Shown piece by piece: positions 22,777 through 29,976 of a stretch of 31,937 nt of DNA. Numbering within the stretch: the first letter of the stretch is position 1; the number at the start of each line of letters is the position of its first letter. The stretch lies in IMG/VR virus record IMGVR_UViG_3300030116_003298, positions 1 to 31,937 of that record, one strand, 5' to 3'. The position numbers and the translations under genes are program-made. The notes beneath the pieces are model-generated. The model had not been told where the DNA came from. It did no database searches and saw only the letters and a program-made list of their open reading frames with translations. This DNA comes from a virus.

Positions 22777-23319
22777 TTATAGGGTTTTTAATGCAGATTT
22801 TTGCATATCTGTTAATTCATAATCTGTAACCATTTGCAAAAATAAATCCCTAGATAATTCCCCACTTTCTAATTTGTTCATAGCTTTCGCAAATCTGTCT
22901 TTAGATAGTGTAGGTTTTCTTTTAGGTTTTTGTTCTCCGTGAGCATCATTATCAATATCCGTAACAATACCCAATATACTAGATAATGCATATCTACGAA
23001 TATATGTAACTGCACTTCCCATTACTTGAAAATCATTCATACCTTTTAGAGATACATCTTTTGGGATATGAGTATCACTCGTTAATGTTTGACCTGTTTT
23101 CGTGTGAAACAAAACTGTGCTTATTGTTGTTCCGTTTATAAGTTGTGTAAACCCTAAATTATGTTTTTTTAATAAAGGGTTAATTACCTTAAAGATTGAT
23201 GGTAAGTCACTGTAAGAATATCCATATCCTTTAGTGCCTTTGTGTATAACAGGGCATTCTTGTTGGAATGCTGCTAAACTTTTCCATAAGTCTGTTTGTT
23301 GTGTTGATTCGTTAATCAT
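22777..23319 (-). CDS. erf: ERF-family single-strand annealing protein
   Basis: This 180-aa protein carries the ERF pattern: GYGYSYSDLPSIFKVINPLL near residues 32-51, STVLFHTKTGQTL, and the strongly conserved GSAVTYIRRYALSSILGI near 102-119 followed by DIDNDAHG. ERF proteins anneal complementary single strands in phage recombination. The C-terminal 45 residues are a separate polar helix pair that may contact a partner such as an SSB. It overlaps the preceding small gene by 8 bases and is followed at once by the exonuclease. Confidence 0.87.
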   Translation of the reverse strand: MINESTQQTDLWKSLAAFQQECPVIHKGTKGYGYSYSDLPSIFKVINPLLKKHNLGFTQLINGTTISTVLFHTKTGQTLTSDTHIPKDVSLKGMNDFQVMGSAVTYIRRYALSSILGIVTDIDNDAHGEQKPKRKPTLSKDRFAKAMNKLESGELSRDLFLQMVTDYELTDMQKSALKTL

Positions 23320-23497
23320 TTTTTTCGTTGTTTATAGATTCATTATTCTGTTGTGTAATCACTTTTGCTAGAAATATTACGGCTTGGTTTACGGCAGTAC
23401 TATTATTGCTTTTCAAACCTTGCCTTTTCAATTCTAACTTGATTACTTCTAAACACTCTTGAGGTGGTGTGTATAACCTTTTTTTGTCTGTACTCAT
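23312..23497 (-). CDS. Small protein of unknown function
   Basis: This 61-aa protein is helical (QECLEVIKLELKRQGL, then AVNQAVIFLAKVI) with a polar tail. It overlaps the upstream gene by 4 bases (ATGA type) and the ERF gene by 8. Its place before the annealing gene suggests the same transcript, not a known function. Confidence 0.6.
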   Translation of the reverse strand: MSTDKKRLYTPPQECLEVIKLELKRQGLKSNNSTAVNQAVIFLAKVITQQNNESINNEKND

Positions 23498-23877
23498 ATT
23501 GTGTATTTTGGTTTATACGTTTTTAAATTTTTAAAAATAAATTCTTGTAATTCTTCTATTGTTTCTGCGTTAGCTTCTGATAACAATTCTTCGCCACAAA
23601 TATATGTGTAAAGATTTGCAACATTTTCGGGATTTGGATATAATGATACCTTACCAAAATTATCCATTTCATATTCTTGGGTTTTTTGTATAGCTTCCCA
23701 AACAGAAATGTTGTGTTGTTTGAAAAATTCTTCTGCATTATAATATCCTATAATGTAATAATCTTGGTTAAATAAAATATGATGCCAATCTTCATCTATA
23801 TTATCATTTGTAATTACTCTGTCTTTTATAGAATCCTCTATGTATTCTAATAGTTCTTGTCTTACCGATTTATTCAT
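23494..23877 (-). CDS. Protein of unknown function
   Basis: This 127-aa acidic protein contains a DEDWHHILFNQDYYIIGYYN segment near residue 25, followed by EFFKQHNISVWEAIQ. This pattern resembles small phage and plasmid proteins of the DUF7222 or antirestriction-like kind that sense or mimic, but I cannot assign it. It is one of a run of small genes started by the promoter at 24747-24778. Confidence 0.6.
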   Translation of the reverse strand: MNKSVRQELLEYIEDSIKDRVITNDNIDEDWHHILFNQDYYIIGYYNAEEFFKQHNISVWEAIQKTQEYEMDNFGKVSLYPNPENVANLYTYICGEELLSEANAETIEELQEFIFKNLKTYKPKYTI

Positions 23878-23880
23878 AGT

Positions 23881-24003
23881 CTATTTGTTAAATTCTTGTA
23901 TTAGTCTATTGTATATTCTGTCTAGTTTTTCCTTATCAACATCTATCTTTTTTAATAATTCAATTATTTCGTTGATTACTGTTGCTTCAATTTCTCCTTT
24001 CAT
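23881..24003 (-). CDS. Small 40-aa protein
   Basis: A 40-codon frame starts at an ATG one base after the stop of the gene at 24005 and ends TAG three bases before the next ATG. It begins MKGEIEATVINEIIELLKK and is one amphipathic helix. It exactly fills the gap between two genes in a tightly packed run, with AAAGGAGAA at its start, which supports it as a real gene. Function unknown. Confidence 0.6.
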   Translation of the reverse strand: MKGEIEATVINEIIELLKKIDVDKEKLDRIYNRLIQEFNK

Positions 24004-24004
24004 A

Positions 24005-24271
24005 TTAAAATCCTATTAGTTTAAATCCTGTTCTGTTTTCAAATTCTGAAACTTCTCCATTTAATTTTCTTAATAGGAATTGTTTATGTTTCCATTCTCC
24101 GAACTCTCGGTAGTCAAAAGGTTCATCCCCTAAATCCTCAAGGGTGGTGTTTTTATCTATTCCGTAGTATTCGTATTCTGTAACTTCTTTGCCATCAATA
24201 TAGAATTTAGTCCATTGTCTTTTTCCTTTAGATGACCAACCAATTTTTTGTACTTTTTGCCTTTCTGCCAT
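24005..24271 (-). CDS. Small protein of unknown function
   Basis: This 88-aa protein begins with a basic segment (RQKVQKIGWSSKGKRQWTKF) and continues with polar, mostly helical residues (DYREFGEWKHKQFLLRKL). It lies in the block of small genes between the promoter at 24747 and the ERF gene. No family recognised. The basic head may bind nucleic acid. Confidence 0.6.
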   Translation of the reverse strand: MAERQKVQKIGWSSKGKRQWTKFYIDGKEVTEYEYYGIDKNTTLEDLGDEPFDYREFGEWKHKQFLLRKLNGEVSEFENRTGFKLIGF

Positions 24272-24278
24272 AATTTAT

Positions 24279-24506
24279 TTATTTATAATTATTTATGTTT
24301 AATCCTTTATTAAAATCAAGTTTATGTAAGTTATCATTCAATACATATATTAAGTCTTTTAATAAATCTGCAGTAGACATATGTTGTAAATCGTCATTGT
24401 CTGCTACTCCATTTGTCCATATTGTATATGCTGCTTTTTTATCTAAATCATTAGCTTTCTTTAAAGCATCTATTATTTGTTGTCTGTCTAATATTAAATT
24501 TTTCAT
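24279..24506 (-). CDS. Small helical protein of unknown function
   Basis: This 75-aa protein is all helix (RQQIIDALKKANDLDKKAAY, then LLKDLIYVLNDNLHKL). The second gene after the promoter at 24747-24778. No family recognised. Confidence 0.58.
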   Translation of the reverse strand: MKNLILDRQQIIDALKKANDLDKKAAYTIWTNGVADNDDLQHMSTADLLKDLIYVLNDNLHKLDFNKGLNINNYK

Positions 24507-24510
24507 AATT

Positions 24511-24723
24511 TTAATTGTTATTTATTGCGTTTAAAACTCCTTCTAAAAGAGAATCTAATTTCTTAAAATGAAATGGTTCTCCAATAAATTCTTCTGATTT
24601 ATTGTCTAAAAGCAAACCCTCTAATAATCTGTTGCTTCCTCTTCCTAAATCAGATATGCTAACCGAAAATTTATCGTTCAGTCTGATTTTTACGCAATTA
24701 ATTTTTTTGTCTCCTAATATCAT
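24511..24723 (-). CDS. Small protein of unknown function, first gene after a promoter
   Basis: This 70-aa protein (MILGDKKINCVKIRLNDKFS) has strand-forming first and helical second halves. Its ATG lies 24 bases past the -7 element of the promoter at 24747-24778, with a short A-rich leader, so it is the first product of that transcript. Early phage products of this size often act on host targets, but nothing specific is seen here. Confidence 0.6.
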   Translation of the reverse strand: MILGDKKINCVKIRLNDKFSVSISDLGRGSNRLLEGLLLDNKSEEFIGEPFHFKKLDSLLEGVLNAINNN

Positions 24724-24746
24724 AATTTAAATTTTTAAATACATTT

Positions 24747-24778
24747 CAAATATAAAAAATATATATTAATTAAGCAAA
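24747..24778 (-). promoter_or_regulatory. Bacteroidota-type promoter, copy 1
   Basis: On the minus strand TTTG (24775-24778) and TATATTTG (24747-24754) are separated by 20 bases, matching the Bacteroidota consensus TTTG-N19/20-TAnnTTTG. The -33 part overlaps the end of ninG. A 33-base stretch (24749-24781) is repeated with one mismatch at 29119-29151. Confidence 0.82.
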
Positions 24779-25296
24779 TTTTTATATAATTTTTTGTACT
24801 TTTTTTGAACTTTTTTTAATTCCTCTCTAGTGTACTTTTTAGTCTTGTGTCTGTTTTCTTCTAGATATTGAACTCTATCTATTCCGATTTTTTTGATAAG
24901 ATTAATTCTGTAATCCAATAAATTTCCGTGAAGGTATGTATTGCAGTATTCACATTGTAGATGAACATTATCTTCATTGAATGTTAGGAATTTACTTTTC
25001 CCACTTGCAATATAGTGCCCTGCATTGATTTTCTTCGGAACGGGATTTCCACACGATATGCACGGATTTCCTTTATCCCTTAATCGTATATACTTATTGA
25101 ATATAGTTTGGGCAACCTTCATTAATTCCTGTGTAGTTTGTAATTTCTCTTTACGTTTCTTTTTTTCCCTGTTCCATTTTTTACTAGCTTCCTTTTTTAA
25201 GTGTTCAAAATAAGCATCAATACATTCATCTTTATAGCAAAACTTTCTATTGAATTGTTTTGGTTCAAATTTCTCTTTACAATTTTTGCATCTCAT
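24766..25296 (-). CDS. ninG: NinG/Rap-like recombination nuclease
   Basis: This 176-aa protein matches NinG (Rap of lambda), a structure-specific endonuclease for branched recombination intermediates. An N-terminal zinc site (Cys3, Cys6, Cys20, Cys25) is followed by a Lys-rich helix, then a second Cys/His cluster: Cys79 and Cys82 (PCISCGNPVP), His94 (NAGHYIASGKS), His112, Cys115, Cys118 and His123 (QCEYCNTYLHGN). The C terminus is Lys/Tyr-rich. It overlaps the PD-(D/E)XK gene by 20 bases. Its last codons form part of the promoter for the next transcript. Confidence 0.88.
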   Translation of the reverse strand: MRCKNCKEKFEPKQFNRKFCYKDECIDAYFEHLKKEASKKWNREKKKRKEKLQTTQELMKVAQTIFNKYIRLRDKGNPCISCGNPVPKKINAGHYIASGKSKFLTFNEDNVHLQCEYCNTYLHGNLLDYRINLIKKIGIDRVQYLEENRHKTKKYTREELKKVQKKYKKLYKNLLN

Positions 25297-25705
25297 ATTT
25301 GACTTCTATTAGATTTTTGTCTTTGTCATAGTAAGCCATAATTTCAATATCGTTGGTAGAGCCAACTCTTGGTTTTCTACCTCCTGTTTTAATTTCTCCT
25401 TTCAACAATTCTACCCTTGAAAAAATAATGCCGTCATAACAAGCCCAAAGCATTACAGGATTCAATCTTTTATCAGACAATTTTAATAGCTTTCTGATAG
25501 CAACGGGCAAAGGGTAACAATCGTTCAAATATCTATTTCTACCTTTTACTTCTAAATAGCAGATAATTCTGTTGTTTTTAATAATGGCAAAATCAACATC
25601 ATTATCTCCCAACTTCTTAAATGTAAATCCATACAATTTACAAAAAAAACTAACTGCCTTATTTTCTCTTTCTAAGTCTTTTTTATTTTCAAATCTTATG
25701 CTCAT
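25277..25705 (-). CDS. PD-(D/E)XK nuclease-like protein
   Basis: This 142-aa protein has a short restriction-endonuclease-like core: Glu14 in the first helix, Asp36 and Asp38 (GDNDVDFAI), and Glu52-Val-Lys54 (CYLEVKGRN). The spacing fits the PD-(D/E)XK fold. Between ninG and the replication ATPase, it likely resolves or trims DNA intermediates. ATGA overlap with the gene upstream. A Hjc-like resolvase or a nickase are both possible; no specific family recognised. Confidence 0.68.
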   Translation of the reverse strand: MSIRFENKKDLERENKAVSFFCKLYGFTFKKLGDNDVDFAIIKNNRIICYLEVKGRNRYLNDCYPLPVAIRKLLKLSDKRLNPVMLWACYDGIIFSRVELLKGEIKTGGRKPRVGSTNDIEIMAYYDKDKNLIEVKYEMQKL

Positions 25706-25977
25706 TTTTTGAATACTTCTAAAAGTTTTTTGATAGATAATCCACCCTCCATAAATGAGCCGTCTGCAGTTTCGTGTAATTCCATTGTTTTTAGGTCTTT
25801 GTTGTATAAGTCAATCATAATTGTTTTTAGATGTTTTTTAGCAGACTTCGGAACATCCACCCTGCTATATCTGTTTACTACAACATACTTGTCTGAATGT
25901 ATTTCTAGACTACACATAAATACTTCGTAATTGAAAACTTTATAATGGACGTCTGATACCTTTTCAAATGTTATCAT
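25702..25977 (-). CDS. Small protein of unknown function in the replication block
   Basis: This 91-aa protein has three or four strands (ITFEKVSDVHYKVFNYEVFM, then IHSDKYVVVN) and a C-terminal helix pair. It is coupled by ATGA overlaps to the ATPase gene before it and the nuclease gene after it, so it is probably part of replication or recombination. No family recognised. Confidence 0.6.
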   Translation of the reverse strand: MITFEKVSDVHYKVFNYEVFMCSLEIHSDKYVVVNRYSRVDVPKSAKKHLKTIMIDLYNKDLKTMELHETADGSFMEGGLSIKKLLEVFKK

Positions 25978-26840
25978 AATTTCAAGCTATTAATTCCTGC
26001 ACAAGTAAATTCTACACCTTTCTCTAATTTGAATAAAATAGGTTCATCAAAAAATGTTGGGCAACCTCCCGTTTCAGTTTCCTTTACTTTCATAACGTGG
26101 ACTTGGGTATACATCCAATCTGTCTTGCTTTGAACGTACCTATGTATAGTCATAAAATCATCACAACGATTTATCCATTTACCACCACCCTCGGCATCTG
26201 CACCATTTGGTCTTACGGGTAATCCTTCGTAAGTATGTTTTATAGGATGAACTTTTCGTAATGATTCTGTTGATGCGTGCATACAAACATAAATACTAGT
26301 GTTAAATTTTTTCGCAAATAATCGTAATTTACTAGCAGTAGAATAGTCGTGTTCGTGAGCATTTACTCCGATAGGTTTTTTAAAGGCATTTATCGGGTCA
26401 ATCATTATTGAATCATACTCCTTATCTATAGCTTGTATTTTTTGCATAAAATCAGTTATTTCCCATATACGTTTATGGTCTATAAAATCAAAATGGTTTT
26501 CTATAAATTCCTTATTTTTTTCCAACTCAATTTTAGTTTGATTTTGAATGCGTTTACCACCATACAAATCTATCAAGTTTCTTTTTAATCCGTTGACTGA
26601 ATTTTCTGCAGCATAAATGAGATGCTTTTTACCGTGAATTTTACTGAGTGCTAAAAAATACCATAGCACCCAATATGTCTTACCTACGTTTGCGTGACCT
26701 AAGATTATGTTAAAACTACCTTGCTTAAATCTTAAATGATTATCTAAATCGTTGTTTATGCCTAGTCCTTGAGGAACTAGGTTTTGCCTTGCTTGTTCTA
26801 GAAACTCATCATTTTCTCTGTGGTTTACTATCAAACTCAT
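25974..26840 (-). CDS. RecA/DnaB-like replication ATPase (putative helicase)
   Basis: This 288-aa protein is a RecA-fold NTPase: Walker A GHANVGKT (residues 48-55), Walker B YDSIMIDPIN with Asp148, and a sensor VCMHAS (His188). A compact RepA-like or DnaB C-terminal core is suggested by the length and by AAENSVNGLKRNL near residue 78. It follows a DUF6291-like gene and a DnaA-domain gene, the set-up of a phage replication initiator and helicase. Hexameric helicase function is inferred. ATGA overlaps on both sides. Confidence 0.8.
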   Translation of the reverse strand: MSLIVNHRENDEFLEQARQNLVPQGLGINNDLDNHLRFKQGSFNIILGHANVGKTYWVLWYFLALSKIHGKKHLIYAAENSVNGLKRNLIDLYGGKRIQNQTKIELEKNKEFIENHFDFIDHKRIWEITDFMQKIQAIDKEYDSIMIDPINAFKKPIGVNAHEHDYSTASKLRLFAKKFNTSIYVCMHASTESLRKVHPIKHTYEGLPVRPNGADAEGGGKWINRCDDFMTIHRYVQSKTDWMYTQVHVMKVKETETGGCPTFFDEPILFKLEKGVEFTCAGINSLKL

Positions 26841-27208
26841 ATTCCTGTAGGTAAATCTTTATTCCAATGAACCACTTTCTCTTTCTCTTTACCTTTACCT
26901 TTCTCTTTTACTTTCTCTTTTACTTGAGGAGTAGGGTGGTTTTTACCCCCTACGGCACCCCCTTGACTACCCCCTAATTTCATTCCTGTTTTACCCTCGT
27001 AACCTTCCACTTGAGCATCGATGTTATTGCTCTGACTGATATAAGCAAATTTTGCCATACCCCTAAGATTTGTTGGTTTTATGCCTAGAAATTGTCTATC
27101 CAATAGGGCATCCATAAAACGAACCTTATCCCTATCATTTAATTCGTTGTAAACATCGTAATAGCTTCGGAAGAAATTGAATCCTCTCCTTTCTGTCTTT
27201 TTTTTCAT
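26837..27208 (-). CDS. DUF6291-like replication-associated protein
   Basis: This 123-aa protein has an N-terminal domain of about 70 residues (FNFFRSYYDVYNELNDRDK, then LRGMAKFAYISQSNNID), found at the head of phage replication proteins of Bacteroidetes and Firmicutes (DUF6291). A Gly-rich hinge (GGSQGGAVGGKN) and a simple Lys/Glu repeat (KEKVKEKGKGKEKEKV) follow. It overlaps the ATPase gene by ATGA. It could load the helicase. The repeat tail is disordered and may vary in length between relatives. Confidence 0.68.
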   Translation of the reverse strand: MKKKTERRGFNFFRSYYDVYNELNDRDKVRFMDALLDRQFLGIKPTNLRGMAKFAYISQSNNIDAQVEGYEGKTGMKLGGSQGGAVGGKNHPTPQVKEKVKEKGKGKEKEKVVHWNKDLPTGI

Positions 27209-27228
27209 AATTATAATTTTATATAAAT

Positions 27229-27570
27229 TTAAAAATTTTTAGCGAATGCAACGTCATTTAAAGTGCCTAATATTTCATACATTAAACATTGCGATTGATT
27301 GTCTTTTACTAATATTCCCATAGGGAATGCTATCTGAACGTCCTCGGTATATTCTTGAAAAACCTTATCGTCTTTGAAAAAATCATAAGTTTTTAATCCG
27401 TGAATAACTGTTGCGTGGTCACGATTAAATTCTGCACCTATTTTTTGTAAAGACATTTTATAGGTATATCTTAAATAAGCAAACAAATAGATTCTTTCAT
27501 ATACGTATTTTCTTTTCCTGCTACTACCGTAAAGACCATTTTTATTAATGTACGACCTAATTAATTCCAT
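27229..27570 (-). CDS. DnaA domain IV-like DNA-binding protein
   Basis: This 113-aa protein carries a helix-turn-helix of the DnaA C-terminal type: KMSLQKIGAEFNRDHATVIH near residues 38-57, where the NRDHATVIHGL part corresponds to the DnaA box-recognition signature. The AAA+ part of DnaA is absent, so it can bind DNA but not act as a full initiator. It lies just before the DUF6291-like and helicase genes, which suggests it marks the phage origin. The last 40 residues are unassigned. Confidence 0.8.
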   Translation of the reverse strand: MELIRSYINKNGLYGSSRKRKYVYERIYLFAYLRYTYKMSLQKIGAEFNRDHATVIHGLKTYDFFKDDKVFQEYTEDVQIAFPMGILVKDNQSQCLMYEILGTLNDVAFAKNF

Positions 27571-27895
27571 AAATTTTATTTAATTGTTTTCTAATATTTT
27601 CTGATATTTCATTGAATGTATATTCACGATTAGGTTTTGATGTACTTTGAATTTTAACATTTGGTTTGTATTCATTATCCCATTTCACATTATCTTTTGG
27701 ATTGAATGCTTTGTGAATTTTATCATTTGTGTTCAATTCTGTAAACCAATCGTATTTGTCTACCATTCTTGAGCAACTCTGACAACTGATAGCTGCCCAA
27801 GAAAAATGATAGACTTTTGTTTTACTCGTACAACGAGGACAGAAAATTTCTTTACCTTTCCTTGGTGCTCTAGTGTATTTATTTACTTTTTTCAT
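27557..27895 (-). CDS. Zinc-ribbon protein in the replication block
   Basis: This 112-aa protein has a C-x2-C-x15-C-x2-C ribbon (Cys19, Cys22, Cys38, Cys41: FCPRCTSK and ISCQSCSR) after a basic head (KYTRAPRKGKE). The rest is polar with a C-terminal helix. The ribbon suggests nucleic-acid or protein binding. It overlaps the DnaA-like gene by 14 bases, so it probably acts in the same process. No specific family recognised. Confidence 0.65.
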   Translation of the reverse strand: MKKVNKYTRAPRKGKEIFCPRCTSKTKVYHFSWAAISCQSCSRMVDKYDWFTELNTNDKIHKAFNPKDNVKWDNEYKPNVKIQSTSKPNREYTFNEISENIRKQLNKIYGIN

Positions 27896-28218
27896 AAGTT
27901 ACAATTTTTTTCATCTTCAATTTTTTGTGCTTCTTTGTGTATTCTATCTACTATTTTTTGGTCTAGACCTATATCTTCTAAAGGAACACCATCAATAGAA
28001 ATATCTTCGTATTTGTGAAATTGACTTTCTTCCCAATGACCTGTGTTCGGGCATTGATGAGTGTCACAAGTTTGCCATCCCCAATCTATATTTACTTCAA
28101 ATTCGTAATTTCCTTCTTCATCGTATAGCCATATTTCTTCCCCAAACACTTCTACCCATAAGGGTAGAGTGCATAGGATTTCCATTCTGCTAGGTGGTAT
28201 ATTATTTTTCATCTGCAT
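27892..28218 (-). CDS. Small acidic protein of unknown function
   Basis: This 108-aa protein is acidic and Trp-rich (VNIDWGWQTCDTHQCPNTGH), with one His/Cys cluster that could bind metal, and a charged C-terminal helix. It overlaps both neighbours and belongs to the transcript that runs from 28471 downstream. The Met at 28212 is an alternative start. No family recognised. Confidence 0.6.
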   Translation of the reverse strand: MQMKNNIPPSRMEILCTLPLWVEVFGEEIWLYDEEGNYEFEVNIDWGWQTCDTHQCPNTGHWEESQFHKYEDISIDGVPLEDIGLDQKIVDRIHKEAQKIEDEKNCNL

Positions 28219-28471
28219 CGTGGTTTATATTGATTTTTAAAACTTTTAAAACATCATAGATAGTGCTCCATCTTGCTCTTTGAGAAATGTATCTTTGTTC
28301 ATTCTTTTTTAGCAATTGTTTTTTTTGTTCTGCATCTGAACCAAAAAATTCTATATTATTATATTCTGATATTTCTTTTCTTAAGGATTCAACATCTCTT
28401 TCGTATATGTGCAATAAATCCCATTCAACACGTTCTTTTTCCTGTAGTATTTTGATTTGTTTTTTAGTCAT
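28202..28471 (-). CDS. Small coiled-coil protein, first gene of the replication block
   Basis: This 89-aa protein is a long charged helix (KEISEYNNIEF, EQKKQLLKKNEQRYISQRAR) suggesting a coiled coil. It follows the strong terminator at 28503-28527 by about 30 AT-rich bases, in which I see no clear promoter. No family recognised. Confidence 0.58.
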   Translation of the reverse strand: MTKKQIKILQEKERVEWDLLHIYERDVESLRKEISEYNNIEFFGSDAEQKKQLLKKNEQRYISQRARWSTIYDVLKVLKININHDADEK

Positions 28472-28502
28472 AGTTATAAAAATAAAATTAAAAAAAATTA
28501 TT

Positions 28503-28527
28503 AAAAACCCCTCCCTTTCGGGAGGAG
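28503..28527 (-). terminator. Strong intrinsic terminator after the 183-aa orphan gene
   Basis: On the minus strand an eight-base-pair GC-rich stem (CTCCTCCC with GGGAGGGG, one G-U) with a GAAA loop is followed by five T residues and then more T-rich DNA. It lies 12 bases after the stop at 28539. Confidence 0.95.
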
Positions 28528-28538
28528 AAGTTGGATTA

Positions 28539-29090
28539 TTAGAAACTATAATCGTAATATTTTTCTGCGAATCCGAAGATGATTGATATTGGGTGGTACT
28601 CTTTGTAAAGTTTAGTGTAACCTTTTACTAATTTGAATTTGTTTCTTGAGTAGTTATCTTCTCCACCAATAATTAGGTCTGTATATTTCATTCCGTTAGG
28701 AAGATTGTTTTTCCATTCGTTACCAAATTCATTCCACAATCTATCTCCTAAAGATTTTTGGATTCTTACTACTTCGTTGTATCTACACCATCCTTTTTTT
28801 GGATGCCATTTTAAAGTTTCAGTTGGATATTCGGGTTTGCTTATGTATTCCCAAGATTGAGATTCTGTCATTCCGTTGTGTTTTGCTTTGTAATCGTATG
28901 CACGAATTTTACACATATCACCATCTTCGCTTACCCATAAAACCTCGTAAGGATTTCTGTCAGAATACATTAATTCTGTTGCACCTTCACCAACTTTTGG
29001 TAAAGTAGAATTGTTTCCCATCATTTGGTTGATGAAACCACCTGCAACACCTACTTTTCGGTATTGTCTTTTTTCTGTCTTTGTTGCCAT
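28539..29090 (-). CDS. Orphan 183-aa protein in its own transcription unit
   Basis: The frame opens at 29108, but the promoter's expected transcription start is close to there. The Met at 29090 (MATKTEKRQYRKVGVAGGF) follows an A-rich leader and lies 27 bases past the -7 element, as in the other promoter copy, so I use it. The protein has a flexible head (FINQMMGNNSTLPKVGEGA), a strand-rich middle (SDRNPYEVLWVSEDGDMCKI) and a Trp/Lys-rich end. No family is recognised. A private promoter and terminator are unusual here and suggest a product needed at its own time or level. Confidence 0.7.
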   Translation of the reverse strand: MATKTEKRQYRKVGVAGGFINQMMGNNSTLPKVGEGATELMYSDRNPYEVLWVSEDGDMCKIRAYDYKAKHNGMTESQSWEYISKPEYPTETLKWHPKKGWCRYNEVVRIQKSLGDRLWNEFGNEWKNNLPNGMKYTDLIIGGEDNYSRNKFKLVKGYTKLYKEYHPISIIFGFAEKYYDYSF

Positions 29091-29116
29091 ATTTATAATT
29101 TTTAACATTTATAACA

Positions 29117-29148
29117 ACAATATACAAAATATATATTAATTAAGCAAA
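29117..29148 (-). promoter_or_regulatory. Bacteroidota-type promoter, copy 2
   Basis: On the minus strand TTTG (29145-29148) is followed after 20 bases by TATATTGT (29117-29124), one or two bases off TAnnTTTG. It shares a 33-base stretch with copy 1 (one mismatch), including bases that in copy 1 encode the end of ninG. It drives the orphan gene. Confidence 0.7.
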
Positions 29149-29186
29149 TTTATATATACTTTTTTTTTGAAGTTTTTGAGCTTTTT

Positions 29187-29903
29187 TTACAGGCTCATAG
29201 GTTGGTTTAGTGCATATTTACCACCAAAGATAACTGCACATCCGATTGCAGGCTTCTTGAAATTTTTACCATAAGCCATAGCATAAGATTTATTGTCTAT
29301 ACCACAACCAACTGCACAACCGAACACTTTGAAATTTTGACCTACTGCATATTCAACACCCATTTCAGTATGCCTATGACCTTGAACTGTAGACATCATA
29401 TCGTCTTTTGCTTTTTTGATAGCTTTACCACTTTCTCCGTGAATATACTGAACACCATCTATTACTACCCTGTCGGTAAATTTCCAACCTTTGACATTTA
29501 ATACATCTGAATATTCTTTAATCCATTGTTTTGGAATACCCCCTGTGAATGCTTTCCTGCGAATAAGCCTATCGTGATTTCCGACCGTAACATCTGCTTT
29601 TGGAAATTCTTTATGCCACCTTGAAAGTCTGTTAATAGCATATTCTAATTCATCTGCTCCACCCATTCCGTCAGGGTCTGTTTCGTGAAAACTTGAGTAA
29701 TGGTTATCTATAACATCTCCTATGAAAACTACTTTATTGCAATTATATCTAGAGTATGTATTTTTACAATGTTCTAAATATGAATCTAAACAAAATGGTT
29801 CGTGCAAGTCGCCTACAACAAGAACTCTATTTTCATTTTTAGTTATATTTTCATATGCTTTTTTTACGTTACCACGCAACCTTGGTCGGAAGTCTTTTTT
29901 CAT
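29187..29903 (-). CDS. Calcineurin-like metallophosphoesterase
   Basis: This 238-aa enzyme has all five metallophosphoesterase motifs: GDLHEPF (Asp32, His34), GDVIDNH (Asp63), GNHDR (Asn109, His110), IHGE (His155) and GHRH (His176, His178). The two-metal site hydrolyses phosphoesters; the target (protein, nucleotide or DNA 3' end) is not shown by sequence. It has no signal peptide. It lies between the lysis terminator and the orphan gene. Phage enzymes of this type may process nucleotides or DNA ends in replication. Confidence 0.88.
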   Translation of the reverse strand: MKKDFRPRLRGNVKKAYENITKNENRVLVVGDLHEPFCLDSYLEHCKNTYSRYNCNKVVFIGDVIDNHYSSFHETDPDGMGGADELEYAINRLSRWHKEFPKADVTVGNHDRLIRRKAFTGGIPKQWIKEYSDVLNVKGWKFTDRVVIDGVQYIHGESGKAIKKAKDDMMSTVQGHRHTEMGVEYAVGQNFKVFGCAVGCGIDNKSYAMAYGKNFKKPAIGCAVIFGGKYALNQPMSL

Positions 29904-29933
29904 AATCGTTTTCAGTAAATATACAAAAAATAT

Positions 29934-29976
29934 AAAAACCCCACCAAAGACGGAAATTCACCGATAGGGCAGGGTT
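29934..29976 (-). terminator. Terminator-like hairpin after the lysis genes
   Basis: On the minus strand AACCC-TG-CC pairs with GG-TG-GGGTT, with an inner CGG/CCG stem, followed by five T residues. The 143-base gap to the spanin gene also holds a lone TATGTTTG (30017-30024) without a matching TTTG upstream. Confidence 0.65.

Noticed and set aside
26875-26925. CRISPR-like or satellite repeat
   Set aside because: The units are 6-base purine runs in frame with a Lys/Glu linker, without spacers.
29934-29976. Riboswitch or structured RNA after the lysis genes
   Set aside because: The pairing is explained by an imperfect terminator stem with a T run; I see no known riboswitch pattern.
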